Below are positions 8,376 to 14,966 of a DNA stretch of 35,780 bases, one piece after another. Each line of letters begins with the position of its first letter. The stretch's first letter is position 1. The DNA is taken from assembly GCA_017427545.1 (NCBI GenBank), contig JAFRSO010000057.1, positions 1 through 35,780 of the forward strand, written 5' to 3'. Below the pieces are notes generated by a model. That model had not been told where the DNA came from. It searched no databases and was given only the letters and a program-made list of their open reading frames with translations. This DNA is from Selenomonadaceae bacterium. Its GTDB lineage: Bacteria; Bacillota; Negativicutes; Selenomonadales; Selenomonadaceae. Position numbers and translations under genes: made by a program.

Positions 8376-8455
8376 TTAGGAGTTAGGAGGTAGGAGTTAG
8401 GAGTTAGGAGTTAAAAACTCTAGTTCCTAGTTCCTAGTTCCTAGTTCCTAGTTCC
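8376..8455. repeat. paired heptamer array between hpt and tilS
   Basis: Five heptamers (TTAGGAG, one as GTAGGAG) fill 8376-8410. A 10-bp spacer TTAAAAACTC follows, then five identical TAGTTCC units at 8421-8455. On the opposite strand the second arm reads GGAACTA, so the arms are roughly inverted. The tilS stop (8450-8448) falls inside the second arm. Confidence 0.92.
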
Positions 8456-9419
8456 TAAAAATTATAAGTCTTCCTTTCCGTAAATCAGCCCGAAATTTTT
8501 TGGGCAACTCGACGCCCGCCAAGCCGTTAATCAAAACTTTTCTGACGCCCTCGAAGTGTACGAAGCCGAAATCTTTTATCGTACCTGTGACGAGTGCCAG
8601 AAATTTTTTTATGACGGCGCGTTGAAGTGCGGCGTGGAGTTTTAAAAATTCTTTGCGAATGATGGCGTTATCTTTGACGACGACCGGGAAAATTTTTTCG
8701 GCTTGAGTGTCGATAAAGTCAACTTCCTCCGCTGTGACTTCAGCCAACCTGCAGAGTGTTTCGACGAGCGCGGGATTAAATTTTTCCAGCGTCGGGAAAA
8801 GCTCCAATCGAATTTTATTGCGCGTCGCGTCGAGTTCAAAATTTGTTGCGTCCAAGCGCGGCGATAATTTTTTTTCGCGGCAGAAATTTTCCAGCTCAAA
8901 TTTCCTGAACCTCAACAGCGGGCGAATCAACAGGCCGTAATCTTCGGATAGCGTTCTGAACTTCATGGCTGATAAACCTGCTGAAGTTGCGCCGCGCAGC
9001 AGTCTGAATAAAATCGTCTCGGCTTGATCGTCGGCATGATGAGCAAGGGCTATCGCGTCGCAATTCAAATCGCGTCGGACTTTGCTCAAAAATTCATAGC
9101 GCAGAATCCTTGCCGCCGTCTCGACAGAAATTTTATTCTCCGCTGAAAAAATTTTAACGTCACCGCGCCCGCCGATAAAATTAACGCCGCGAACTTCGGC
9201 AAAACTTTTCACGAACGCCATATCATCAACGGAATCTTGACCGCGCAGGCCGTGTTCAAAGTGCGCAATGACAATTTCCAAATTGAACCGTCGCCGCGAA
9301 TTAATCATCAATTCCGCCAAGGCAAGTGAATCTGTGCCGCCGGACACTGCGATTAAAATTTTGCTCACGCCGTCGAAAATTTTTTCAGCCGCGCAAATGT
9401 CAATGAATCTTTTCAACAT
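8448..9419 (-). CDS. tilS: tRNA(Ile)-lysidine synthase
   Basis: The 323-aa enzyme uses ATP to attach lysine to C34 of the CAU anticodon of tRNA-Ile2, switching it to read AUA. The N-terminal PP-loop ATPase motif is ILIAVSGGTDSLAL (SGGTDS at 26-31). It is followed by AHFEHGLRG, LAHHADDQAETILFRLLRG and the LIRPLL(R)FRKFELENFC segment. It is at the short end for the family (longer forms are 430-470 aa), and the C-terminal TilS_C region appears mostly absent, as in some compact homologues. The ATG at 9419 has no clear Shine-Dalgarno, so the start is less certain than the identity. Confidence 0.92.
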   Translation of the reverse strand: MLKRFIDICAAEKIFDGVSKILIAVSGGTDSLALAELMINSRRRFNLEIVIAHFEHGLRGQDSVDDMAFVKSFAEVRGVNFIGGRGDVKIFSAENKISVETAARILRYEFLSKVRRDLNCDAIALAHHADDQAETILFRLLRGATSAGLSAMKFRTLSEDYGLLIRPLLRFRKFELENFCREKKLSPRLDATNFELDATRNKIRLELFPTLEKFNPALVETLCRLAEVTAEEVDFIDTQAEKIFPVVVKDNAIIRKEFLKLHAALQRAVIKKFLALVTGTIKDFGFVHFEGVRKVLINGLAGVELPKKFRADLRKGRLIIFRN

Positions 9420-9449
9420 GAAAAAACGGATTAGGCCGCAGGATTTATT

Positions 9450-9470
9450 AACTCCTGCTTCCTAACTCCT
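9450..9470. repeat. short single-arm heptamer array
   Basis: Three heptamers, AACTCCT, GCTTCCT and AACTCCT, lie between tilS and the S1 gene. Part of it also forms a small GCAGGA/TCCTGC hairpin with 9439-9444. Confidence 0.6.
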
Positions 9471-9476
9471 GATTTT

Positions 9477-9890
9477 TTATTCTCGACGAGAGCCGCGACC
9501 GCCGCGTTTTGAATCAGTTTTGCGCTTGAGGTCAGTCAAACGCTCGTCACTGTCTTTTAGAAATTTCGACAGCTTATCTTCAAATGAGGCGGACAGTTTA
9601 CCTTGTGGCTTGCGAAAATCTCCGCGCCGATTCTGTCTGAAGTCACTTTCCGGCGGCTTAGGCTTAGCCTGCTTCAACGACAGGGCAATTTTGTTGCCGT
9701 CGATATTTACGACCTTAACTTGAACGGTATCGCCCTCGCTCAAAAAATCGTGCACGTCGTTAACGTAAACGTCGGCGACCTCCGAGATGTGAATCAGCCC
9801 GACCTTACCTTCCTCCAACTCGACGAAGGCTCCGAAGTTCGTGATTCGCGTGACTTTGCCTTCCACAATGCTGCCTGCTTCCATTGCCAA
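9477..9890 (-). CDS. S1 RNA-binding domain protein (YabR/GSP13-like)
   Basis: This 137-aa protein has one S1 OB-fold domain (about 5-75): GSIVEGKVTRITNFGAFVELEEGKVGLIHISEVADVYV then VKVVNIDGNKIALSLKQA. A low-complexity basic tail rich in Arg, Asp and Gly follows (RGGRGSRRE at the end). It matches the small S1 proteins encoded between divIC and tilS in Firmicutes (YabR in Bacillus), which are thought to bind RNA or ribosomes. The start is TTG at 9890, nine bases after GGAGG. An ATG two codons later is an alternative. Confidence 0.88.
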   Translation of the reverse strand: MAMEAGSIVEGKVTRITNFGAFVELEEGKVGLIHISEVADVYVNDVHDFLSEGDTVQVKVVNIDGNKIALSLKQAKPKPPESDFRQNRRGDFRKPQGKLSASFEDKLSKFLKDSDERLTDLKRKTDSKRGGRGSRRE

Positions 9891-9908
9891 AATACCTGTC
9901 CTCCCTTT

Positions 9909-9987
9909 TTAGTGATTAGTGACTAGTGATTAGTGGTTAGCAGTCAGTTTTTCTAATCGCTAAACACTAACAGCTAGCCGCTAATTT
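9909..9987. repeat. paired heptamer array between divIC and S1 gene
   Basis: Five heptamers (TTAGTGA, TTAGTGA, CTAGTGA, TTAGTGG, TTAGCAG) fill 9909-9943. A 9-bp T-rich spacer follows, then five opposed heptamers (CTAATCG, CTAAACA, CTAACAG, CTAGCCG, CTAATTT) at 9953-9987. The arms can fold into an imperfect hairpin. The divIC stop codon lies in the second arm. Confidence 0.9.
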
Positions 9988-10259
9988 CGCGTGGCTTGAT
10001 AGGGCATTTCACCTTCTTTGGCAAGCCCCAAATCCTCACGCGCCAACTTCTCAATGTTGTTGATATCCTGCAATTCGGCGAGTTCTTTACGTAATTTTTC
10101 ATTCGTCGCCTTAGCTTTTTCCAATCTCTTGTCAGCGATTCTTTGACTTTCACTGACGTGCGCCAAATGAACCTGTTGAGAAATTAAAACCGTCGAGAAG
10201 TAAGCGATCATCGCGAACATCACCAACGCAAACCAGTTGAAACCGCTTCTTTTCCGCAT
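9981..10259 (-). CDS. divIC: septum formation initiator, FtsB/DivIC family
   Basis: The 92-aa bitopic membrane protein has a short basic cytoplasmic start (MRKRSG), one transmembrane helix (about 8-27), then a coiled coil (about 35-70, SQRIADKRLEKAKATNEKL) and a C-terminal motif NIEKLAREDLGLAKEGE. The size and layout match DivIC/FtsB, a partner of FtsL and FtsQ/DivIB in the divisome. Its position upstream of an S1-protein gene and tilS supports the DivIC assignment. The start is ATG at 10259 with AGAGGAGG close upstream. The last codons and the stop overlap the heptamer array. Confidence 0.9.
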   Translation of the reverse strand: MRKRSGFNWFALVMFAMIAYFSTVLISQQVHLAHVSESQRIADKRLEKAKATNEKLRKELAELQDINNIEKLAREDLGLAKEGEMPYQATRN

Positions 10260-10316
10260 TGCGCCGCCTCCTCTATTTTTCTATATGATAACAGTTAGTC
10301 CGCTATTTCGCAAGTT

Positions 10317-11414
10317 TCAGTTTTCGGCGTAGACAATCCCCTTACGAAAATCCGCCGTGTTCCAAATATTCGGATCCCAAAGAAAAACCATGTAGCCCGC
10401 GCTCGTCGAAGTCTTGAAGCCGTAATCTTGGAAGATTGATTTAACTTTAACGAGGTCTTCGGCGAAGTGGTAAGTGCAAACGGACGCTTTGACTTTGTTA
10501 TTGGTGAGAATACTTTTTGCGCCTTGAAGAGCAAGAGGTTCTGCACCTTCCACGTCCATTTTGAGGAAAATATTTTCTCCACGCAAGTCGGGCAGAGCGT
10601 CATCAATCGTGATATTTTTACCGTCCGTGATATTGGAAACAAACTTCGGGATAATTTCTACCTTGTCGCCAAAAACTTCAAATGTCCGACGAAGAGGCTC
10701 CTGCCAATCTTCAGCCGGCTCAAACAGATACATTTTGGAGCAGAGGTCGATATATCTCAACGCAAAATTTCCCTCGCAAACTCCGGCATCAATGACAATA
10801 TCGCCCGCATTGATTTTGTGATTGCCTTTTATGTAAAGGTGCGGCGAAGTCGGCTGTTGCTCCATTAAAAGTCCCGCAACAAATTTCTCGCCATCAATAT
10901 CCGTAAATTCGTAATCCTTCGGGAAATACATTTTATGTGCCGTGCCGCTGACAGTTTTAAAATTTATGTAAGGCAAATCATCGTCGAAGAAAACTTTATC
11001 GGAGGTGCCTTCCTTAACATGCTGATTGAAAACGGAAATATCGTGCGTCTTCCAATATTCGAGCGTGTCTTGAATTATCGGATCAAGTGAATCCTCGTAT
11101 TTTTTTATCATGAACTGTTGCAAGAACCAATGAAGATTTTTAAATTGCTCTTTCCTGCCGATACCCAACTCAACCATGCGCGGAAGAATATCTTTAAAGT
11201 CTCTATCTTCGCAACCGTAAATCGCCAAATCCCAAGACAGCTTGCCAATATCCTTGAGCGGATAAATCGGGTAGCCGTTGTAGGAAGTCAATTTCTCGTT
11301 CAAGTCAAAAGAAACGAAACCTTCAAAGTCGCATTTAAGCCAGTCAATCATTTCACAGCTTTTTTCGCAAAAGAAGTCAGAAACATACGGGAACTTCAAC
11401 ACGATAATTTTCAT
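10317..11414 (-). CDS. FkbM-family methyltransferase, copy 1
   Basis: This is 365 aa from the ATG at 11414, where the sequence MKIIVLKFP matches the start of the adjacent paralogue. An open frame continues upstream but only out of phase through that paralogue. The N-terminal domain (1-140) is unrecognised, ending FNQHVKEG. The C-terminal SAM-dependent FkbM-type domain (about 145-345) contains AGDIVIDAGVCEGNFALRY as the nucleotide loop, YLFEP, and NIFLKMDVEGAEPLAL. FkbM enzymes O-methylate sugars or small molecules, and the substrate here is unknown. It is the second gene of a tandem pair and lacks a strong ribosome-binding site (GGAG 13 bases upstream), consistent with readthrough from copy 2. 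Confidence 0.85.
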   Translation of the reverse strand: MKIIVLKFPYVSDFFCEKSCEMIDWLKCDFEGFVSFDLNEKLTSYNGYPIYPLKDIGKLSWDLAIYGCEDRDFKDILPRMVELGIGRKEQFKNLHWFLQQFMIKKYEDSLDPIIQDTLEYWKTHDISVFNQHVKEGTSDKVFFDDDLPYINFKTVSGTAHKMYFPKDYEFTDIDGEKFVAGLLMEQQPTSPHLYIKGNHKINAGDIVIDAGVCEGNFALRYIDLCSKMYLFEPAEDWQEPLRRTFEVFGDKVEIIPKFVSNITDGKNITIDDALPDLRGENIFLKMDVEGAEPLALQGAKSILTNNKVKASVCTYHFAEDLVKVKSIFQDYGFKTSTSAGYMVFLWDPNIWNTADFRKGIVYAEN

Positions 11415-11446
11415 GCGATTAAATCGTCTCCTTGTATAAAAAAATT

Positions 11447-12550
11447 TTAATTTGCGGCGTAGACAATCCCTTTCCGAAAATCCGCCGTGTTCCAAATATT
11501 CGGGTCGTAAGTAAAAACCATGTAGCCCGCGCTCGTCGAAGTCTTGAAGCCGTAATCTTGGAAAATAGATTTGACTTTGATGAGATCGTCGGCATTGTGA
11601 TAGGTGCAAACGGACGCTTTAACTTTGTTGTTGGTGAGAATTTTTTTTGCTCCGCGAAGGGCACGAGGTTCTGCACCTTCCACGTCCATTTTGAGGAAAA
11701 TATTTTTGCCATGCAAATCAGGCAGGGCGTCATCAATTGTAATATTTTTACCGTCCGTGATATTGGAAACAAACTTTGGAATAAATTCTACCTTGTCGCC
11801 AAAAATTTCAAATGTCCGACGAAAAGGCTCCTGCCATTGTTTGTCCGGCTCGAACAAATATATTTTGGAGCAGAGGTCGATATATCTCAACACAAAATTT
11901 CCTTCGCAAACTCCGGCATCAATAACAATATCGCCCGCGTTGATTTTGTGACTACCTTTTATGTAAAGATGCGGCGAAGTCGATTGCTGCTCCATTAAAA
12001 GTCCCGCAACAAATTTCTCGCCGTTAATATCATTAAATTCGTAATCCTTCGGGAAATACATTTTATGTGCCGTGCCGCTGACAGTTTTAAAATTTATGTA
12101 AGGCAAATCATCGTCGAAGAAAACTTTATCTACGGTATATTTTTTTGGATCGATATGCTGATTGAAAACGGAAAGTTCGTGCTTCCGCCAATATTTGAGA
12201 GTCGCCTGAATTGCCGAGTCATTAAAGTCCTCGTATTTTTTTATCATGAACTGTTGAAGGAGCCAATTAATATTTTTAAATTGCTCCGCTTTACCCATTT
12301 GCAACTTGACGAGCCGCGGTAAAATGCTTTGAAAATTTTCGTCGCTGTCGGCATAAATCGCCACGTCCCACGACAAATCATAAATATCAAGCATGGGGTA
12401 AACGGGATAATTTTTGATTGCCGTCAAGGTTTCGTTTTGGTCGAAGGAAACAAAGCCTGTAATTTCATATTCGAGCCTTTCAGCCAAAGAACCGATATTT
12501 GTGACGAGAGCCGGATCAAGATTAGGGAATATCAGAATTATAATTTTCAT
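11447..12550 (-). CDS. FkbM-family methyltransferase, copy 2
   Basis: The 367-aa paralogue of the next gene downstream has ATG at 12550 behind GGGAGGG. The last roughly 225 residues (from DKVFFDDDLPYINFKTVSG) are about 90 percent identical to copy 1 by eye, while the first roughly 140 are clearly more diverged. Motifs are VIDAGVCEGNFVLRY and FLKMDVEGAEPRAL. The 32-bp gap and shared direction indicate an operon of two. The N-terminal half may set the substrate or partner, with the catalytic half homogenised by recombination. The pair sits divergently from the secreted-protein gene at 12679. Confidence 0.86.
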   Translation of the reverse strand: MKIIILIFPNLDPALVTNIGSLAERLEYEITGFVSFDQNETLTAIKNYPVYPMLDIYDLSWDVAIYADSDENFQSILPRLVKLQMGKAEQFKNINWLLQQFMIKKYEDFNDSAIQATLKYWRKHELSVFNQHIDPKKYTVDKVFFDDDLPYINFKTVSGTAHKMYFPKDYEFNDINGEKFVAGLLMEQQSTSPHLYIKGSHKINAGDIVIDAGVCEGNFVLRYIDLCSKIYLFEPDKQWQEPFRRTFEIFGDKVEFIPKFVSNITDGKNITIDDALPDLHGKNIFLKMDVEGAEPRALRGAKKILTNNKVKASVCTYHNADDLIKVKSIFQDYGFKTSTSAGYMVFTYDPNIWNTADFRKGIVYAAN

Positions 12551-12621
12551 TTGAAAAACTTGCCCTCCCTACGGCGAAAAAATTTTGTCTTTAATTCAAC
12601 AGGCTTTGCGATATTTCCTGC

Positions 12622-12643
12622 CTTGACAAATAAAATAGTCAAG
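12622..12643. promoter_or_regulatory. inverted repeat overlapping the -35, candidate operator
   Basis: CTTGAC (12622-12627) and GTCAAG (12638-12643) are perfect inverted halves separated by 10 bp. They cover the -35 box and spacer of the promoter at 12623-12651, where a dimeric repressor would block transcription. Confidence 0.5.
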
Positions 12644-12651
12644 CTTATTAT
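12623..12651 (+). promoter_or_regulatory. sigma-70-type promoter
   Basis: A perfect TTGACA (12623-12628), a 17-bp spacer and TATTAT (12646-12651) lie 28 bp before the start codon of the secreted-protein gene. Confidence 0.8.
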
Positions 12652-12678
12652 GACAAAAAATTTTTTGGAGGTATTGCA

Positions 12679-13662
12679 ATGAAGTTTTTGGACAGGTTAA
12701 AGTTGCGTCGCTTCATGAAAGTTGCGGCAGTCGCGGCGGTGAGTGGCACTCTTCTTTTCGGCGGAAATAACGTTGCCGACGCTGCCACCGAAGATGAGGG
12801 CATGGCGGCTTTCCGTGAAGCTTACATGGGGCAACTTGAACCTACGCGCATGATTGACCAAGACCTAAGCTTGATTTCTACCAATTTTCATCTCGATATT
12901 GACTCGAAAGGGCAAGTGACCGCTGACGGCGTGATGAGCATGGGCGGCAATTTGTCTTGGACGTATACAAATCTGCAGAAAAATTATTCGACGAACAGCA
13001 CGATTCCGTTTTTCATTGAGCAGCGCGGTAACGAAATGACGCTTTATGTTCAGCGGCGCGGCAAGTGGAGTAAAATGCTTCTGCCGGGATTGCCGTCAGG
13101 TATCGTCACAATTTGGAAGTCGTCCGAAATCGACATGTTGAGAGAAAATCTTGACGCCGTTAAAAAAGTCGAACTTCTCAAAGATACTCCCGATATGCGA
13201 ATCATGAACGTTACCCTTGACGGAAATAAAATCGCCGATCTTTTGGAAAAGAACAGTCAAGCTTCATTCGCGGGACTTTCGGGCGATAAACTCGCTGAAG
13301 AAAAAGAAATGCTCAACCGCTGGCTCACGGCGATTCGGGCGAACGATATAACTTTTGCGTGGACGGTCAATAAGCCGAGTTGGACGACGATAACCGCCGC
13401 CTTCGACTTGACGAATATTATGCAAGCTTATGCGCGATTCGTACTTGATGAATCCGCAGCCGGTCGCGTAGTTCTCACCGACGAGGAACGCGATCTTCTC
13501 GACGCAATGGGCTATTACAGCGAGCTTAGATCTTACACAACTTACATTTCGCCGACGAAAGATAAATTGGTTGTTCTGCCGCCGGATTTGTCGAAGGCTC
13601 CCCAAAATGACAACTCGCTTGACGATATTTTCTACGAAATGACAACGGTCGTTAAAAAATAA
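12679..13662 (+). CDS. secreted protein of unknown function
   Basis: This 327-aa protein starts with ATG behind TTTTTTGGAGG. A long basic n-region (MKFLDRLKLRRFMK) and hydrophobic core (VAAVAAVSGTLLFGG) precede a probable cleavage site near VADAA (about 36), so it should be exported. The mature part has no domain I recognise. It contains the stretches QDLSLISTNFHLDIDSKGQVTADG and LYVQRRGKWSKMLLPG, a pattern of alternating beta strands reminiscent of periplasmic lipid- or lipoprotein-handling folds, but this is only a guess. The gene is monocistronic: its own strong promoter with a candidate operator lies upstream and a strong terminator follows. That implies high, regulated expression. Confidence 0.78.
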   Translation: MKFLDRLKLRRFMKVAAVAAVSGTLLFGGNNVADAATEDEGMAAFREAYMGQLEPTRMIDQDLSLISTNFHLDIDSKGQVTADGVMSMGGNLSWTYTNLQKNYSTNSTIPFFIEQRGNEMTLYVQRRGKWSKMLLPGLPSGIVTIWKSSEIDMLRENLDAVKKVELLKDTPDMRIMNVTLDGNKIADLLEKNSQASFAGLSGDKLAEEKEMLNRWLTAIRANDITFAWTVNKPSWTTITAAFDLTNIMQAYARFVLDESAAGRVVLTDEERDLLDAMGYYSELRSYTTYISPTKDKLVVLPPDLSKAPQNDNSLDDIFYEMTTVVKK

Positions 13663-13715
13663 TCAGCTACTGGCAATCTAGAAACTAACCAGCGTCGTCG
13701 CCGGATGACGTTGGC

Positions 13716-13785
13716 AAGGCATTCAAACGAACTGTAGGCAAGGGCTTTTAAGCCTCGGAAAGTTCGTTGAGTGCCTTTTATTTTT
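13716..13785 (+). terminator. rho-independent terminator
   Basis: AAGGCA (13716-13721) pairs with TGCCTT (13772-13777), ACGAACT pairs with AGTTCGT inside it, and an inner GGCTT/AAGCC hairpin caps the stem. A T-rich tract TTTTATTTTT follows. Confidence 0.8.
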
Positions 13786-13813
13786 AGGAACAAGGAAAAA
13801 GGAACAAGGAACA
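13786..13813. repeat. heptamer array, left arm flanking the EamA gene
   Basis: Four heptamers: AGGAACA, AGGAAAA, AGGAACA, AGGAACA. The stretch AAGGAACAAGGAACAAG is exactly inverted at 14502-14518, on the other side of the EamA gene. Confidence 0.8.
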
Positions 13814-13846
13814 AGTTTAAAAACATAATTCGTCGGAGGGGTCGAG

Positions 13847-14269
13847 ATGATTTTTTTGCCGATAACGCTTGCAGTCGCCGCCAACGTCTTCTATCACATA
13901 GCAAGCAAATCAATTCCCACTGAACAAAACGCCTTCATGGGATTAATCGTCAATTACGCGACGGCACTCATTGCGAGCACGATTTTATTTTTCCTCACGC
14001 CGCACGAAAAAATTTTGGTCGAGGCGGCAAAAAGTAATTGGGCTTGCATATTAATGGGGCTGTCGATAACGGGCGTGGAAGTCGGATTCGTGATGATTTA
14101 TCGGGCGAGCGGAGAACTTTCAACGGCGTCATTAATCGTGAACATTTTGCTTGCGCTGGCGATGTTGGCGGTCGGAGGATTTTTTTATCACGAGCAAATT
14201 TCCCTGCAAAAAATTTTCGGAGCAGTGCTTTGTATGGTGGGCGTAATTTTGTTGTCCGTGAATAGTTAG
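13847..14269 (+). CDS. EamA/DMT-family half-transporter
   Basis: The 140-aa protein has four predicted transmembrane helices (about 2-20, 29-50, 65-85, 93-112) with a fifth hydrophobic stretch at the C-terminus (FGAVLCMVGVILLSV). This is one EamA repeat, half the ten-helix DMT transporters, like single-domain members that dimerise. The ending HEQISLQKIFGAVLCMVGVILL is typical of the family. The substrate is not predictable. The start is ATG with GGAGGGG nine bases upstream. The gene stands alone between opposed heptamer arms and a hairpin-rich non-coding stretch, so it may have moved as a cassette. Confidence 0.83.
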   Translation: MIFLPITLAVAANVFYHIASKSIPTEQNAFMGLIVNYATALIASTILFFLTPHEKILVEAAKSNWACILMGLSITGVEVGFVMIYRASGELSTASLIVNILLALAMLAVGGFFYHEQISLQKIFGAVLCMVGVILLSVNS

Positions 14270-14327
14270 GCAGTGTTGAATAAGTTGATTCTCAACCGTG
14301 GCGGGTAATGACTTTTATATTTTAGAC

Positions 14328-14361
14328 CTACTTTTTCTTTGCGCGCCCAAAGAAAAAGTAG
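14328..14361. repeat. perfect 14-bp inverted repeat
   Basis: CTACTTTTTCTTTG (14328-14341), a 6-bp loop CGCGCC, then CAAAGAAAAAGTAG (14348-14361). It is immediately followed by CAAAAAGAAAG. There is no T-tract, so it is not a simple terminator. From memory, similar CTTTTTCTTTG/CAAAGAAAAAG elements are dispersed in many bacterial genomes. Confidence 0.85.
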
Positions 14362-14435
14362 CAAAAAGAAAGTGCGCCTCGCAGGGGCGTTGACCGCTCG
14401 TGATTTTAACGTTGCGATTAACCGTAGGCGTGTGT

Positions 14436-14492
14436 TGCCCGCAGACTTCGCATCACGCTCAGTGCGCGGGCAGAGCCGTCATCCTTGACGGC
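14436..14492. repeat. two adjacent GC-rich hairpins
   Basis: TGCCCGC (14436-14442) pairs with GCGGGCA (14466-14472). GCCGTC (14475-14480) pairs with GACGGC (14487-14492), followed by TTCAAAAAA. Confidence 0.65.
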
Positions 14493-14501
14493 TTCAAAAA
14501 A

Positions 14502-14518
14502 CTTGTTCCTTGTTCCTT
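14502..14518. repeat. heptamer array, right arm flanking the EamA gene
   Basis: CTTGTTCCTTGTTCCTT is the exact reverse complement of the left arm at 13797-13813, about 690 bp away. Confidence 0.8.
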
Positions 14519-14523
14519 AACTG

Positions 14524-14553
14524 AAAAAAGCCCCGGACGATTTGTTCCGAGAC
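14524..14553 (-). terminator. rho-independent terminator
   Basis: On the minus strand, CTCGGA pairs with TCCGGG (one G-U pair) across an 8-nt loop, followed by GGC and six T. It ends the transcript of the double-glycine-leader gene at 14575. Confidence 0.75.
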
Positions 14554-14574
14554 TTTTGTCGAGAGGGAGTTTTT

Positions 14575-14889
14575 TTACCAAAGGAATTTGCCGCTCCTGT
14601 AATTGCCAATCGCGTAATTGATTGCGTCATTGCGATTCACTTCGTAGAGGACTTTGCCTCTGTCGTCAAGCAGGTAATATTCGTTTTCGTGACTGCCGCC
14701 GTGATCTTTAATCTTAATGCCGCAACGATAGAGCATGTCGCGGAATTTGTCGAAGTCGCCGTGGAAGTTGTAGCCGGTTCTATCGGTAAACTTGTCCATA
14801 TCCTCGTAAGTTTCTCTAAGAGTGCCGCCTGCAACTTGATCGAGTTGCTCTTCGTTCAAGAGTTCGTCCTTTAAAATTTCTTTTGCCAT
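14575..14889 (-). CDS. double-glycine-leader small protein (family member A)
   Basis: The 104-aa precursor starts with ATG at 14889 behind AAAGGAG. The leader of 22 residues contains LNEEQLDQVAGG, the acidic amphipathic helix and Gly-Gly site recognised by C39-peptidase ABC exporters (bacteriocin-type signal). Cleavage would leave 82 residues starting TLRETYEDMDKF. The mature part is charged and aromatic with one cysteine. It carries the family pattern ET..D, a central IK/VK-type segment with GG, and N-x-YY followed by G and a final helix. No modification enzyme or immunity gene is adjacent. It shares its promoter type with the other copies. Export is inferred and the function is unknown: bacteriocin-like, signalling and envelope roles are all open. 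Confidence 0.8.
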   Translation of the reverse strand: MAKEILKDELLNEEQLDQVAGGTLRETYEDMDKFTDRTGYNFHGDFDKFRDMLYRCGIKIKDHGGSHENEYYLLDDRGKVLYEVNRNDAINYAIGNYRSGKFLW

Positions 14890-14937
14890 TGTTATCGTCT
14901 CCTTTAAATTTTTGAGTGGTTAATTTTCTTTCTGCCT

Positions 14938-14966
14938 GTTATACGTCGCGAATCCGATTTTGTTAC
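14938..14966 (-). promoter_or_regulatory. family-type promoter of member A
   Basis: On the minus strand, GTAACA (14966-14961), a 17-bp spacer ending in CG, and TATAAC (14943-14938). The expected start site lies about 40 bp before the start codon. Confidence 0.75.

Larger units (their letters stand above)
14270..14574. other. hairpin-rich non-coding stretch
   Basis: No credible gene was found in these 305 bp. They hold a perfect 14-bp inverted repeat (14328-14361), two GC-rich hairpins (14436-14472 and 14475-14492), the right heptamer arm (14502-14518) and a terminator for the minus-strand gene that follows. The part from 14328 to 14492 could be a structured RNA or a dispersed intergenic repeat. 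Confidence 0.6.

Noticed and set aside
8363..8447. Insertion-sequence remnant between hpt and tilS
   Set aside because: The gap consists of 7-bp units only, with no transposase fragment or target-site duplication.
11415..11609. N-terminal extension of FkbM copy 1
   Set aside because: The extension reads copy 2 out of phase, and the start MKIIVLKF aligns with the start of copy 2.
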